DNA from: Micromonospora sp. CCTCC AA 2012012
Lineage (GTDB): Bacteria > Actinomycetota > Actinomycetes > Mycobacteriales > Micromonosporaceae
Length of the DNA stretch: 64,000 nt
Reading direction: 5' to 3'
Assembly: GCF_040499845.1 (NCBI RefSeq)
Contig: NZ_CP159342.1
Location: forward strand, 2,542,001-2,606,000
Both the position numbers and the translations under genes were made by a program. Below, piece by piece: positions 53,471 to 62,084 of this stretch (positions are counted from its first letter, which is position 1; each line of letters opens with the position of its first letter). Under the pieces are notes generated by a model. That model was not told the DNA's origin and did not search any database. It saw nothing but the letters and a program-made list of their open reading frames with translations.

Positions 53471-54652
53471 GTGTCCACCTCTGCCACCGCCCGCCGGATC
53501 AGCGTCCTGCTGGCGCTCGCGCTCTCCGCGTTCGCCTTCAACACCACCGAGAACCTGCCCATCGGGCTGCTGCCGCTGCTCGCCCGCGACCTCGACGTCT
53601 CGCTGCCCGCGGCCGGTCACCTGGTCACCGGGTACGGGCTGGCCGTCGCGCTGGCCTCGCTGCCGCTGGCCCAGGTGACCCGTGGCGTGCCCCGCCGGTG
53701 GCTGCTCGCCGGGGTGCTGGCGGTGCTGGCGCTCGCCACCCTGGTCGCCGTCGGCACGACCAGCTACCCGGTGCTGCTCGCCGCCCGGATCGTGACCGCC
53801 TTCGCCCAGGCCGTCTTCTGGGCGGTCACCGCCCCGGTGGCGGTGAGTCTCTTCTCCCCCGCCGTCCGGGGCCGGGTCGTCGCGGTGATGTCCGTCGGTG
53901 GGTCGCTGGCCACCGTGCTGGGCGTACCGGCCGGCACCTGGCTCGGGCAGCGGGACGGCTGGCGGCTGCCGTTCCTGCTGGTCGCCCTCGCCGCCGGGGT
54001 CGCGCTGGTCGTGGTCGTCGCGCTGCTGCCGACCAGCCGACCCGACGCCGGCCACGGCGCGTACGCCGCCGAACCGCACCCGGGGCGGTTCGCCGTGGTG
54101 CTGGTCGTCACGGCGGTCTCGGTCACCGGCATGTTCGCCGGCTTCACGTACGTCGCCCGGTTCCTCACCGGGCCCGCCGGCTTCCCCGAGCCCTCGGTCG
54201 GCGGGCTGCTGCTCGCCTTCGGGGCGGCCGGGATCGCCGGGGTGGTCGTCGTCGGGCGGCTGCTGGACCGGTTCCCCCGGGGCACACTGGTGGCGACCGT
54301 CGGTGGGCAGGCGGTCGCCCTGCTCGGCCTGGGGCTGCTCGCGGCGCAGCCGGCTGCCGTGGTGGGGCTGCTGGCCCTGCTGGGCGCCACGGCGGCACCG
54401 GTCTTCACCGTCACCCAGGCGCGCATCCTCCAGGTCACGCCGGGGCGCACGGAGCTGGGTTTCGCGGCCAACTCGGTGGCCTTCAACGTCGGCATCGCGC
54501 TCGGCGCGCTGCTGGGCGGGTTGGCCCTGCCGGCGTACGGGGAGCGCGGGGCCTTCGTCCTGGGTGGCCTGGTGACGCTGGCGGCGCTGGCGGCCGCCCT
54601 CGCCGAACCCCTGCTGGCGCGGCGGCCCGCGCCCGTCCCCGCGACCGGTTGA
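53471..54652 (+). CDS. MFS transporter (AraJ/drug-efflux type)
   Basis: 393 residues from a GTG with AAGGAC upstream, 12 predicted TM segments. Typical sequence: FAFNTTENLPIGLLPLLARDLDVSLPAAGHLVTGYGLAVALASLPLAQVTRGVPRR (TM1-2 with the loop 2-3 motif degenerate), then GGSLATVLGVPAGTWLGQRDGWRLPF, the antiporter-like motif C region. It is divergent from the aldo/keto reductase gene, so both may respond to the same toxic compound. Confidence 0.9.
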   Translation: MSTSATARRISVLLALALSAFAFNTTENLPIGLLPLLARDLDVSLPAAGHLVTGYGLAVALASLPLAQVTRGVPRRWLLAGVLAVLALATLVAVGTTSYPVLLAARIVTAFAQAVFWAVTAPVAVSLFSPAVRGRVVAVMSVGGSLATVLGVPAGTWLGQRDGWRLPFLLVALAAGVALVVVVALLPTSRPDAGHGAYAAEPHPGRFAVVLVVTAVSVTGMFAGFTYVARFLTGPAGFPEPSVGGLLLAFGAAGIAGVVVVGRLLDRFPRGTLVATVGGQAVALLGLGLLAAQPAAVVGLLALLGATAAPVFTVTQARILQVTPGRTELGFAANSVAFNVGIALGALLGGLALPAYGERGAFVLGGLVTLAALAAALAEPLLARRPAPVPATG

Positions 54653-54671
54653 CCGGTCGGCCCGCCGCCGG

Positions 54672-56633
54672 TCAGGACCGGCTGGCCGCCCCGCCATGGT
54701 CGGGGTCCCGGGCCAGATAGCCGCTGGCCTGCAACTCGAACAGCTCCCGATAGAGCCCGTCGACCGCCATCAGCTCGTCGTGGCTGCCGTGCTGCACCAG
54801 CTGGCCGCGGTCCATCACGAAGATCTGGTCGGCGTGCCGCACGTTCGCCAGCCGGTGGGTGATCAGCACGACCGCCCGGTCGGGGCGGCGGCGCAGGTGC
54901 TGGAAGAGCGCGTGCTCCGCCCGGGCGTCCAGGGCCGCCGACGGTTCGTCGCAGATCAGCAGGCGGGCGTCCCGATAGAGGCCCCGGGCGGCGACCAGCC
55001 GCTGCCACTGGCCGCCGGAGAGGTCGTGGCCGTCCTTGAACTCCCGGTCCAGCAGCGTGTCGTACCCGAAGGGCAGGTCGACGATCATGTCGTGCGCGGC
55101 GGCGGCGCGGGCGGCGTCCTCGACGCCCGGGCCGGGCCCGCCCGGCGCCCGGTCGTGGCGGCCGATCCGGATGTTCTGCCCCGCCGTGAACGGGAACTTC
55201 CACCAGTCCTGCGTCATCACCGCTACCTGGGCGGCGGTCGCCGCCGGGTCCAGCTCGGCGGTGTCCACGCCGTCCCACCGGATCACCCCCGTGCTGGGTC
55301 GGTAGAGACCGGCGATCAGCTTCGCCAGGGTGGTCTTGCCGGAGCCGTTCTCGCCGACCAGGGCGATCACCTGGCCGCGCCGGACCGTCAGGCTGACCTC
55401 GTCGACCGCCGGGATGTCGGTGTCCGGATAGCGGAGGGTCACCCGGTCCAGCTCGATGGTGTCGAAGCCGGTGACGGGCCGGCCCTGCCCACCGGTGACC
55501 CGGTCCCGCGCCCGGTCCAGGAAGTCCCGGTAGTCCTGGTAGTAGAGGGCGTCCTCGTAGAGCGAGTTGGTGGCGAAGACCGCGACGCCGAGGCTGGAGC
55601 GGGCCGACTGGAGCGCCAGCAGCGCGGTCGCCGCGGCGGCGAGGGCCACCACGCCACTCAGCAGCAGACCGCCCAGGACCGCGTAGACCGCGAAGGCGGC
55701 GACGCCGGTGGCCGACATGCCGAGCCCCCGGGTGACGCTCTGCGCCCGGGCCAGCCGCAGCTGGGCGCCGGTCTCCACGGTCATCATCCGGCGGAACTCG
55801 GTGAGCAGGAAGTCGCGCATCTGGTAGGACCGGACCTCGGCGGCCGTGTGCCGGTCGGCCATCAGCCGGGCGAGCATCCACATCCGTCGCCGCCGGGTGA
55901 TCCGGGCCAGCATGGCGAGGTACTGCCGGCGGGCCATCCGTACCGCCGTGGCCGCCTCGGGCACCGCCGCGAGCAGCAGGCAGGGCAGCAGCACCGGCTG
56001 GATCACGGTCACCGCGGCGGCGGTGGCCAGCACGCCGACCACGCCGGTGACCAGGTTGACGGTGTGGTCCACGATCGACGCCGCCTCGGCCATCCCCCGG
56101 TCCCGGGCCCGGTCCATCTCCTCGGCGAAGCCGGCGTCGTCGAAGGCGGCCAGCTCCACCGCCGTGGTGGTCTCGAAGAGCCGCAGCTCCACCTGGTAGT
56201 TGATCTGCGGGATGAGCCGCGCCTGCGCCCAGCCGGCGGCCACCGTCAACGCGCCCCGGACGGTCACCGCGAGCGCGGCGACGGCGAGGGCCGGCAGGGC
56301 GGCGCGGATCCGGTCCGGGGTGGGGCCGGCGGCGAAGAGCTGGCGCAGCACCCCGGTGGTGGCGAGCAGGCCGAGGGTGGTCATCACGCCGGCCGCCACG
56401 TTCAGCCCGATCGAGGCGACCGTGTCGCGGCGGCTGGTCGACCAGGCCAGCCCGACCGCCTCGCGGACCAGGGCGGGCAGCCGGCGGGCCACCGCGCCGA
56501 AGCTGGTGTGCGCGAACTCGGTCGCCCGGTGCATCCAGTGGCCGTCCTCCAGCTCCGGCAGGACCGGACCGTCGCCCTCCCCGGCCGGATCGTCCGCCTC
56601 GGACGGGTGACGTGGACCGATCACCGTCGCCAT
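54672..56633 (-). CDS. ABC transporter, fused permease/ATPase
   Basis: 653 residues from an ATG with GAGGAGG seven bases upstream. The N-terminal roughly 60 residues are hydrophilic, then six TM helices (about 70-350). NBD motifs: Walker A GENGSGKTTLAKLIAGL, signature LSGGQWQRLVAARGL, Walker B LLICDEPSAALDARAE and H-loop LITHRLANV. The branch resembles exporters seen with peptide natural products, but no precursor or maturation gene is adjacent. Substrate unknown. It is convergent with the MFS gene. Confidence 0.88.
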   Translation of the reverse strand: MATVIGPRHPSEADDPAGEGDGPVLPELEDGHWMHRATEFAHTSFGAVARRLPALVREAVGLAWSTSRRDTVASIGLNVAAGVMTTLGLLATTGVLRQLFAAGPTPDRIRAALPALAVAALAVTVRGALTVAAGWAQARLIPQINYQVELRLFETTTAVELAAFDDAGFAEEMDRARDRGMAEAASIVDHTVNLVTGVVGVLATAAAVTVIQPVLLPCLLLAAVPEAATAVRMARRQYLAMLARITRRRRMWMLARLMADRHTAAEVRSYQMRDFLLTEFRRMMTVETGAQLRLARAQSVTRGLGMSATGVAAFAVYAVLGGLLLSGVVALAAAATALLALQSARSSLGVAVFATNSLYEDALYYQDYRDFLDRARDRVTGGQGRPVTGFDTIELDRVTLRYPDTDIPAVDEVSLTVRRGQVIALVGENGSGKTTLAKLIAGLYRPSTGVIRWDGVDTAELDPAATAAQVAVMTQDWWKFPFTAGQNIRIGRHDRAPGGPGPGVEDAARAAAAHDMIVDLPFGYDTLLDREFKDGHDLSGGQWQRLVAARGLYRDARLLICDEPSAALDARAEHALFQHLRRRPDRAVVLITHRLANVRHADQIFVMDRGQLVQHGSHDELMAVDGLYRELFELQASGYLARDPDHGGAASRS

Positions 56634-56874
56634 GGTTGCCTCCTCGCCTCGCCGCCCCTGCGGAGCGTACGGCGAGTGACCGGACGATGTCTCCCCGTGG
56701 TCGGCGTGTCGAACAGGTGTCCCAGGGACGTGTCGCGGCACACCGTCCACACCGTGGGCGATGTCGGGTCGCGTCGCGCCGGACCCGGCCGGGTGGCAGG
56801 CTGAGGGAGTCGCCGCCAGCGGGGCGACGACGGCCCGCTGACAGACCCCCGTCGTGAAGGAGAAGATCGACCCG

Positions 56875-58509
56875 ATGGCTGTGGACGTCACCACCACCGA
56901 CGAATGGCAGGCCCTGCGCAAGCACGCCGAGGCGGTGCGCGGCACCCACCTGCGGGAGCTGTTCGCCGCCGACGGGCAGCGGGGTGACCGGCTCACCGGC
57001 GAGGTCGCCGACCTGCACGTCGACTACAGCAAGAACCTGGTAACCGACGAGACCCTGCGGCTGCTCACCGCCCTCGCCGAGCGGGTCCGGCTGACCGACC
57101 GGATCGCCGCGATGTTCGCCGGTGAGCACATCAACTCCACCGAGGACCGGGCCGTCCTGCACACCGCACTGCGGCTGCCCCGCGACGCCGAACTGGTGGT
57201 CGACGGGCAGGACGTCGTCGCCGACGTGCACGCCGTGCTGGACCGGATGGCGGCCTTCGCCGAGCGGGTCCGGTCCGGGGCGTGGCGCGGCCACACCGGC
57301 GAGCGGATCACATGCGTGGTCAACATCGGCATCGGCGGGTCCGACCTCGGTCCGGTGATGGCGTACGAGGCGCTCAAGGCGTACCGGGACGCGGGGATCA
57401 GCTGCCGCTTCGTCTCCAACATCGACCCCACCGACATCCACGACAAGACCACCGACCTGGACCCGGCGACCACGCTCTTCGTCGTGGTGTCGAAGACCTT
57501 CTCCACCCAGGAGACCCTCGCCAACGCCGACCAGGCGCGGCGCTGGCTGCTCGCCGGGCTGGACGCCGACGACTCGGCGGTGGCCCGGCACTTCGTCGCG
57601 GTCAGCACCAACGCCCAGCGGGTCGCCGACTTCGGCATCGACCCGGAGAACATGTTCGGCTTCTGGGACTGGGTGGGCGGTCGCTACTCGCTCCCGTCCG
57701 CCGTGGGGTTGTCGGTGATGCTGGCGATCGGGCCGGAGCGGTTCCGCGAACTGCTGGCCGGCTACCACGCCGTCGACGAGCACTTCCGCACCACCCCGGT
57801 GGAGCGGAACGTGCCGGCGCTGCTGGGGCTGCTCAACGTCTGGTACACGGACTTCCTCGACGCCCAGACCCACGCGGTGCTGCCCTACTCGCAGTACCTG
57901 CACCGGTTCCCGGCCTACCTGCAGCAGCTCACCATGGAGAGCAACGGCAAGTCGGTGACCGTCGACGGCCGACCGGTGACGTACCCGACCGGAGAGATCT
58001 TCTGGGGCGAGCCCGGCACCAACGGCCAGCACGCCTTCTATCAGCTCATCCACCAGGGGACCCGGCTGATTCCGGCCGACTTCATCGCGTTCAGCCGGCC
58101 CAACCACGACCTGGGCGACATGCACGACCTGTTCATGTCGAACTTCTTCGCGCAGACCGCGGCGCTGGCCTTCGGCCGGACGAAGGAGCAGGTGGAGGCG
58201 GAGGGCACCCCGGCGAATGTGGTGCCGCACCGGGTGATGCCGGGCAACCACCCGACCACCTCGATCATCGCGCCGAAGCTCACCCCGTCGACGCTGGGCC
58301 AGCTGATCGCCCTCTACGAGCACATCGTCTTCACCGAGGGCACCGTCTGGGACATCAACCCGTTCGACCAGTGGGGCGTGGAGCTGGGCAAGGTGATGGC
58401 CAACCAGCTCGCGCCGAAGCTCACCGGCAGCAACCCGGACCTCGGTGACGTCGACTCCTCCACCGCCGCCCTGATCCGCCGCTACCGCAGCGAGCGCGGC
58501 CGGGACTGA
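56875..58509 (+). CDS. pgi: Glucose-6-phosphate isomerase
   Basis: 544 residues from the ATG at 56875 with GAAGGAG upstream (a GTG at 56854 is in frame). PGI signatures: [104 protein letters not shown] (active-site His) and [14 protein letters not shown] (catalytic Lys). Interconverts glucose-6-P and fructose-6-P in glycolysis. Confidence 0.97.
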   Translation: MAVDVTTTDEWQALRKHAEAVRGTHLRELFAADGQRGDRLTGEVADLHVDYSKNLVTDETLRLLTALAERVRLTDRIAAMFAGEHINSTEDRAVLHTALRLPRDAELVVDGQDVVADVHAVLDRMAAFAERVRSGAWRGHTGERITCVVNIGIGGSDLGPVMAYEALKAYRDAGISCRFVSNIDPTDIHDKTTDLDPATTLFVVVSKTFSTQETLANADQARRWLLAGLDADDSAVARHFVAVSTNAQRVADFGIDPENMFGFWDWVGGRYSLPSAVGLSVMLAIGPERFRELLAGYHAVDEHFRTTPVERNVPALLGLLNVWYTDFLDAQTHAVLPYSQYLHRFPAYLQQLTMESNGKSVTVDGRPVTYPTGEIFWGEPGTNGQHAFYQLIHQGTRLIPADFIAFSRPNHDLGDMHDLFMSNFFAQTAALAFGRTKEQVEAEGTPANVVPHRVMPGNHPTTSIIAPKLTPSTLGQLIALYEHIVFTEGTVWDINPFDQWGVELGKVMANQLAPKLTGSNPDLGDVDSSTAALIRRYRSERGRD

Positions 58510-58517
58510 CCCGTACG

Positions 58518-58555
58518 CCGGTGGCGGCGACCCGGTCCCGGGCCGCCGCCACCGG
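58518..58555. terminator. Hairpin between convergent pgi and membrane-protein genes
   Basis: Perfect 11-bp arms CCGGTGGCGGC and GCCGCCACCGG around a 16-base loop, 8 bases after the pgi stop. Probably a bidirectional terminator. Confidence 0.7.
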
Positions 58556-58579
58556 TGCCCGGCCGCACCGGCGGCCCGG

Positions 58580-59638
58580 TCAGCGCGCCTCCAGGCGGCC
58601 GGAGCAGCGACTGTCCGGCGCCACCGGCCGGTGGCGGGGCATCATCCAGTCCAGGGCGGTCCGCTCCACCGGCCAGCCGCGCACGGTGACCGCGCTGACC
58701 GGCACCCGCTCCGCGCCGGGGCAGAGGAACTGGGCGCGGACCCGCTCGTTGGGCAGGAACCGGACCCGACCCCGCCGGTCCAGCACGATGGTCATCCGAT
58801 CGGTGACGGTGATCGCCTGCCCCGGCACGACCTCCACCGCCGCCGCGGGCGGCGGCGGCCCCACCTCCACGGCCACCGACGGCAGCAGCGGCACCCGCAG
58901 GAAGACGCTCCCCATCACCAGCGGGGCCACCGCCGCCAGCAGGTAGGACAGCACCTGGGTGAGCAGCGGCGCCGCGCTGCGCGGCAGCGGCCCGGTGAGC
59001 ACCACGGCGGCGGCCGGCGGCAGCCCCAGCAGCGCCGCGGTGGCCCACTCCCCGTGGGTCACCGCGGACCCGATCGCCGGGGCCAGCCAGCCGTACGCCA
59101 CCAGCGCGGCCAGCAGCGGCAGCACGAGCCCCAAGGCGAGCAGCAGGTCAGGCCGGTCCGGGTAGCGGTGCCGCACCCGCAGGCCGATCAACCAGCCGAC
59201 GAGCATCAGCAGCGCCGGCAGGAAGCGCATCTGCCAGGTCAGTGCCGCCAGCGCCGTCGCCGCCGCCTGCACCCAGCCGGGGGTACGCACGGTGGCGTAC
59301 GCCAGCAGGGAGCGCTCCGGGTCGAACCGGTCCGGGGCGCTGACCCGCAGCACCAGGCCGAGCACGCAGGTCACCAGCACCACCAGCGGGAACGCCCACA
59401 CCAGCGCGATGAGCAGCGCGCTGAGCAGGCCGAGCGGGCTGACGTACTGCACCAGCAGCAGCATGGTGGGCATGTCCTGCCGGCTGAGCTGCCACAGCCG
59501 CAGCACCAGCAGCAGGACCGGGAACGCCGGCAGCAGCGTCAGCAGCCACTGCTGCCCCTGCCGCGCCCCCTTCGGCCGCGCCGGGCCGACCGGCGGGCGG
59601 GCTCCGAAGGGGCCAGGACCATCGACTGCCACGGCCAC
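58580..59638 (-). CDS. Polytopic membrane protein with extracytoplasmic C-terminal domain
   Basis: 352 residues from a GTG at 59638 with GAAGG seven bases upstream; a GTG at 59662 has no spaced RBS. About seven to eight TM segments lie between residues 25 and 260. The C-terminal region (VEVGPPPPAAAVEVVPGQAITVTDRMTIVLDRRGRVRFLPNERVRAQFLCPGAERVPVSAVTVRGWPVERTALDW) is a beta-rich soluble domain. No family recognised. Its 5' end overlaps the upstream solute-binding gene by 100 bases, implying co-translation. Confidence 0.72.
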   Translation of the reverse strand: MAVAVDGPGPFGARPPVGPARPKGARQGQQWLLTLLPAFPVLLLVLRLWQLSRQDMPTMLLLVQYVSPLGLLSALLIALVWAFPLVVLVTCVLGLVLRVSAPDRFDPERSLLAYATVRTPGWVQAAATALAALTWQMRFLPALLMLVGWLIGLRVRHRYPDRPDLLLALGLVLPLLAALVAYGWLAPAIGSAVTHGEWATAALLGLPPAAAVVLTGPLPRSAAPLLTQVLSYLLAAVAPLVMGSVFLRVPLLPSVAVEVGPPPPAAAVEVVPGQAITVTDRMTIVLDRRGRVRFLPNERVRAQFLCPGAERVPVSAVTVRGWPVERTALDWMMPRHRPVAPDSRCSGRLEAR

Positions 59639-60654
59639 TGCCGCACCTTCACCTTCCGACACTCCGGTTGCTGCCCCACCGCCACCTGCTGCGGCCCGTT
59701 GGCGGGCTGTTCCCGGGCGAGATTGGTCTCGAACGCCACGTCCCACCCGTCCCGGCCGGGACGGGTGGCCGCCTCGTAGAGGGCGTGGTCGACCAGGTCC
59801 CGCATCGCCGGGTTGGGGCCGGTGTTGATGCCCCACCTCTCCTCGAGATCCTCGCCGATGTCCCAGTGCCGCAGCGGCTTGACCCCGTGCAGCGGGTGCT
59901 TCGGTCGGGCGTCGGCGGCCGGCGGCGCGACGAAGCCGGCGAGGATCGCGGCGTCGGTGGTCACCGCGTCGACCCGGCCGTCGTAGAGGTCCTGGACGCA
60001 CTCGCTGATCCGGTTCCGGCCGCTGGCCACCGCACCGTACGCGTGCAGCCGCTGCTCCGAGGTGGAGGTCGCCAGGGTGCAGACCCGGCGGCCCCGCAGG
60101 TCACCGAGGCCGTCGACCCGGCGCCGGTCGCTGCGCAGCGTCACCACCGACTGCTCGGTCCGCAGGTACGGCTCGGAGAAGACGACGCCCTGCTCCCGCC
60201 GCTGCGCGGTGATGCTGTAGGAGGCGACCACCAGGTCCACGGTGACGAACTTCGACCCGTCGTACGCCTGCCGCCGCGCCCGGTCCTCACTCTCGATGGG
60301 CAGGAACCGCACCTGCCGGCGCTTGAACCCGAGCTCCTCCGCGACCAGGTAGGCGATGTCGATGTCGAAGCCGCGGTAGCTGCCGTCCTCCATCACCTGG
60401 GAGATGCCCGGCTGGTCGTCCTTGACCCCGATCAGCAGCTCCTGCCGACCGTCCAGGCCGGCCTCGGCGCGCAGGTCGTCCAGCGTGGGCGGACCGGTGG
60501 CGGTGGCCACGCCGACGACCGCGAGGGCGAGCACCACCAGCACGACGAGCAGGACCGCCAGCCGCAGCTCGCGGAAGCGGGAGAAGCCGGTCGGGGCGAT
60601 GTCGACGTCGTCCACGACCGGGACGGCCGGGTCCGCTTCGCTGACCTGACTCAC
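59539..60654 (-). CDS. Membrane-anchored solute-binding protein (glutamate/GlnH-like)
   Basis: 371 residues from a GTG with GGGAGGG six bases upstream. A single TM (about 34-57) replaces a lipobox. The SBP3 domain follows: ELLIGVKDDQPGISQVMEDGSYRGFDIDIAYLVAEELGF, VDLVVASYSITAQRREQGVVFSEPYLRTEQSVV, VCTLATSTSEQRLHAYG, CVQDLYDGRVDAVTTDAAILAGFV and EERWGINTGPNPAMRDLVDHALYEA. After VRQWPWQ, a natural-looking end, there is a 29-residue Arg/Ser-rich tail encoded over the next gene's start. It may act as a ligand sensor with the downstream membrane protein. Confidence 0.85.
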   Translation of the reverse strand: MSQVSEADPAVPVVDDVDIAPTGFSRFRELRLAVLLVVLVVLALAVVGVATATGPPTLDDLRAEAGLDGRQELLIGVKDDQPGISQVMEDGSYRGFDIDIAYLVAEELGFKRRQVRFLPIESEDRARRQAYDGSKFVTVDLVVASYSITAQRREQGVVFSEPYLRTEQSVVTLRSDRRRVDGLGDLRGRRVCTLATSTSEQRLHAYGAVASGRNRISECVQDLYDGRVDAVTTDAAILAGFVAPPAADARPKHPLHGVKPLRHWDIGEDLEERWGINTGPNPAMRDLVDHALYEAATRPGRDGWDVAFETNLAREQPANGPQQVAVGQQPECRKVKVRQWPWQSMVLAPSEPARRSARRGRRGRGRGSSGC

Positions 60655-60747
60655 GTCGACCCTCCCGCCCCCGTCGCCAATGGCGGCTCCATTGTGGCGG
60701 ACCGTCAACAGGGCCCCCGACCCGAGCCGGCCGTCGGCCGGGACGGA

Positions 60748-61158
60748 TCAGTCGCGGAGCAGGTCGGCGTGCGCGGCGCGGAGCCGGGCCAGTGCCGGGT
60801 CGCCGGCCGGCGACCGCCGGTCCAGCTCGGCCCAGACCTCGGCGAGGGCGTCGGTCACCGCGCGCAGCTCGGCCGCGTGCCGTCGGCTGCTCTGCCGGTG
60901 CAGCTCCTCCAGCCGCCGGGACCAGCCCGCGGTGACCGCGGCGACCCGTTCGGCGTCGGCGCGGGCCTGGGCGGCGGTGCGGGCGGCGGAGGCGGGCACG
61001 ATCGCGGCGATCGGGCGGGGATCACCGTCGCGGGTGACCATGGTGACCGTGTCGGTCAGCTCGGCCAGCGCGACGAGCTGGGTGAGTCGGGTGCGGACCT
61101 CCCGCAGGGGCAGGGCGCGTGGCGGGTCGGTCCGGTGGGCCAGAGCGGGGACAGCCAT
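60748..61158 (-). CDS. Phd/YefM-like antitoxin-fold protein with helical extension
   Basis: 136 residues from an ATG at 61158 (GTG at 61164 also in frame; no clear RBS). Residues 14-60 (PPRALPLREVRTRLTQLVALAELTDTVTMVTRDGDPRPIAAIVPA) match the Phd/YefM N-terminal fold. A long charged helical region follows (WSRRLEELHRQSSRRHAAELRAVTDALAEVWAELDRR). No PIN, RelE or Doc toxin gene is adjacent, so it is an orphan or a stand-alone regulator. Confidence 0.7.
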   Translation of the reverse strand: MAVPALAHRTDPPRALPLREVRTRLTQLVALAELTDTVTMVTRDGDPRPIAAIVPASAARTAAQARADAERVAAVTAGWSRRLEELHRQSSRRHAAELRAVTDALAEVWAELDRRSPAGDPALARLRAAHADLLRD

Positions 61159-61215
61159 GGACACATGTTGACGTCCGGGTGTGACAGAACCTCGCGTGTC
61201 GGGCCCGGACGGGCG

Positions 61216-61758
61216 TCAGACCGGCCACTCCGGGGCCAGCACCGACCAGACCGCGAGGTCGATCCGTCCGTCGGGTCCGGGGTACAGCGCGCGAAGGGTG
61301 CCGTCGTGGCGCATGCCGAGGCGACGCGCCACCGCGATGCTGCGGGCGTTGGCGGGGTTGGTGCGCCACTCCACGCGCTGGATGCCGCGCTCCCGGATCG
61401 CCCAGTCGACGATGCGGCGTACCGCGGCCGTCACCAGACCCCGGCCCTCGGCGGCCGGCTCCAGCCAGCAGCCGGCCTCGCAGACCCCGCGCGCGGCGTC
61501 GAAGGCGACCAGCATCACCCCACCGACCAGGGTGCCGTCGAGCCAGATCCCCCAGATGCCACCGGCGTCCCGCGCCCAGAGGTCGGCGTAGCGCTGGAGC
61601 ACCGCGCGGGCCGACACCGGATCGGTGGCGACGAAGGACGGCGACACCCAGGGGACGATGTGCGCGCGGGCCCGGTCGAGATGGGCGAGGAACTCCTCGG
61701 CCCGCCAGGGCTCCAGCGGGCGCAGCTCGGCGTCGGGGGCCAGGGCGATCGCGAACAT
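61216..61758 (-). CDS. GNAT acetyltransferase, RimJ/RimL-like
   Basis: 180 residues. Acetyl-CoA motif WLEPAAEGRGLVTAAVRRIVDWAI, then RVEWRTNPANARSIAVARRLGMRHDGTLR, typical of RimJ/RimL N-acetyltransferases. N-terminal LRPLEPWRAEEFLAHLDRARAHIVPW also fits. Substrate unknown. Confidence 0.9.
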   Translation of the reverse strand: MFAIALAPDAELRPLEPWRAEEFLAHLDRARAHIVPWVSPSFVATDPVSARAVLQRYADLWARDAGGIWGIWLDGTLVGGVMLVAFDAARGVCEAGCWLEPAAEGRGLVTAAVRRIVDWAIRERGIQRVEWRTNPANARSIAVARRLGMRHDGTLRALYPGPDGRIDLAVWSVLAPEWPV

Positions 61759-61811
61759 CCGAGCAACCTAGCAGCCGCCCCGCTCCCCCGACCCATGTCG
61801 ACCCCGCCGGC

Positions 61812-61883
61812 CCCGCCCGCGCCGCCGGACCCGCCCGCGCCGCCGGACCCGCCTGCGCCGCTGGACTCGCTCGCGCCGCCGCC
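61812..61883. repeat. 18-bp tandem repeat, about four units
   Basis: Units CCCGCCCGCGCCGCCGGA at 61812 and 61830 are identical; units at 61848 and 61866 carry substitutions. Intergenic, no function evident. Confidence 0.8.
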
Positions 61884-61948
61884 AGCTACCGGCCCCCGCC
61901 GGCCCGCAGGGTCGTGCCGCTGCGCCGCGCGGGCAGCCCACCGAACGC

Positions 61949-62027
61949 GATGATCGTGCCCGATCCAGGATCGAGTCGCATCGCCGCGCTTCGGAGGCCA
62001 CTACATCCAGGATCGAGCACGATCATC
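61949..62027. repeat. Intergenic palindromic element with 23-bp arms
   Basis: Outer arms GATGATCGTGC (61949-61959) and GCACGATCATC (62017-62027) are perfectly complementary. With the inner CGATCCAGGAT parts the arms reach 23 bp with two mismatches. ATCCAGGATCGAG also occurs twice as a direct repeat. It resembles the other palindromes with a GATCAT core in this window. Confidence 0.75.
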
Positions 62028-62084
62028 CGAGTCCGCGGATGACAAAGCGGGCGGGGTGGCGGGGCGGGGCGGGGCGGGGGTGGG

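Larger units (their letters stand above)
61759..62084. other. Intergenic region with tandem repeat and palindrome
   Basis: 326 bases. It holds an 18-bp tandem repeat (61812-61883) and a long inverted repeat (61949-62027). An ATG near 61796 opens a Pro-rich frame (PPAPPDPPAPPD), but it has no RBS, so I do not call a gene. Confidence 0.6.

Noticed and set aside
54672..56870. RiPP gene cluster around the ABC transporter
   Set aside because: No precursor peptide, lanthipeptide synthetase or rSAM gene in the flanks.
53764..58323. Open frame of 1519 codons on the - strand
   Set aside because: Antisense or out of frame to MFS, ABC and pgi genes that all show intact motifs.
60748..61158. Toxin-antitoxin operon
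   Set aside because: Only the Phd-like partner is visible; neighbours are a GNAT gene and a solute-binding protein.
61796..61953. Short proline-rich ORF divergent from the GNAT gene
   Set aside because: No ribosome binding site, and the sequence is an 18-bp tandem repeat without conserved features.
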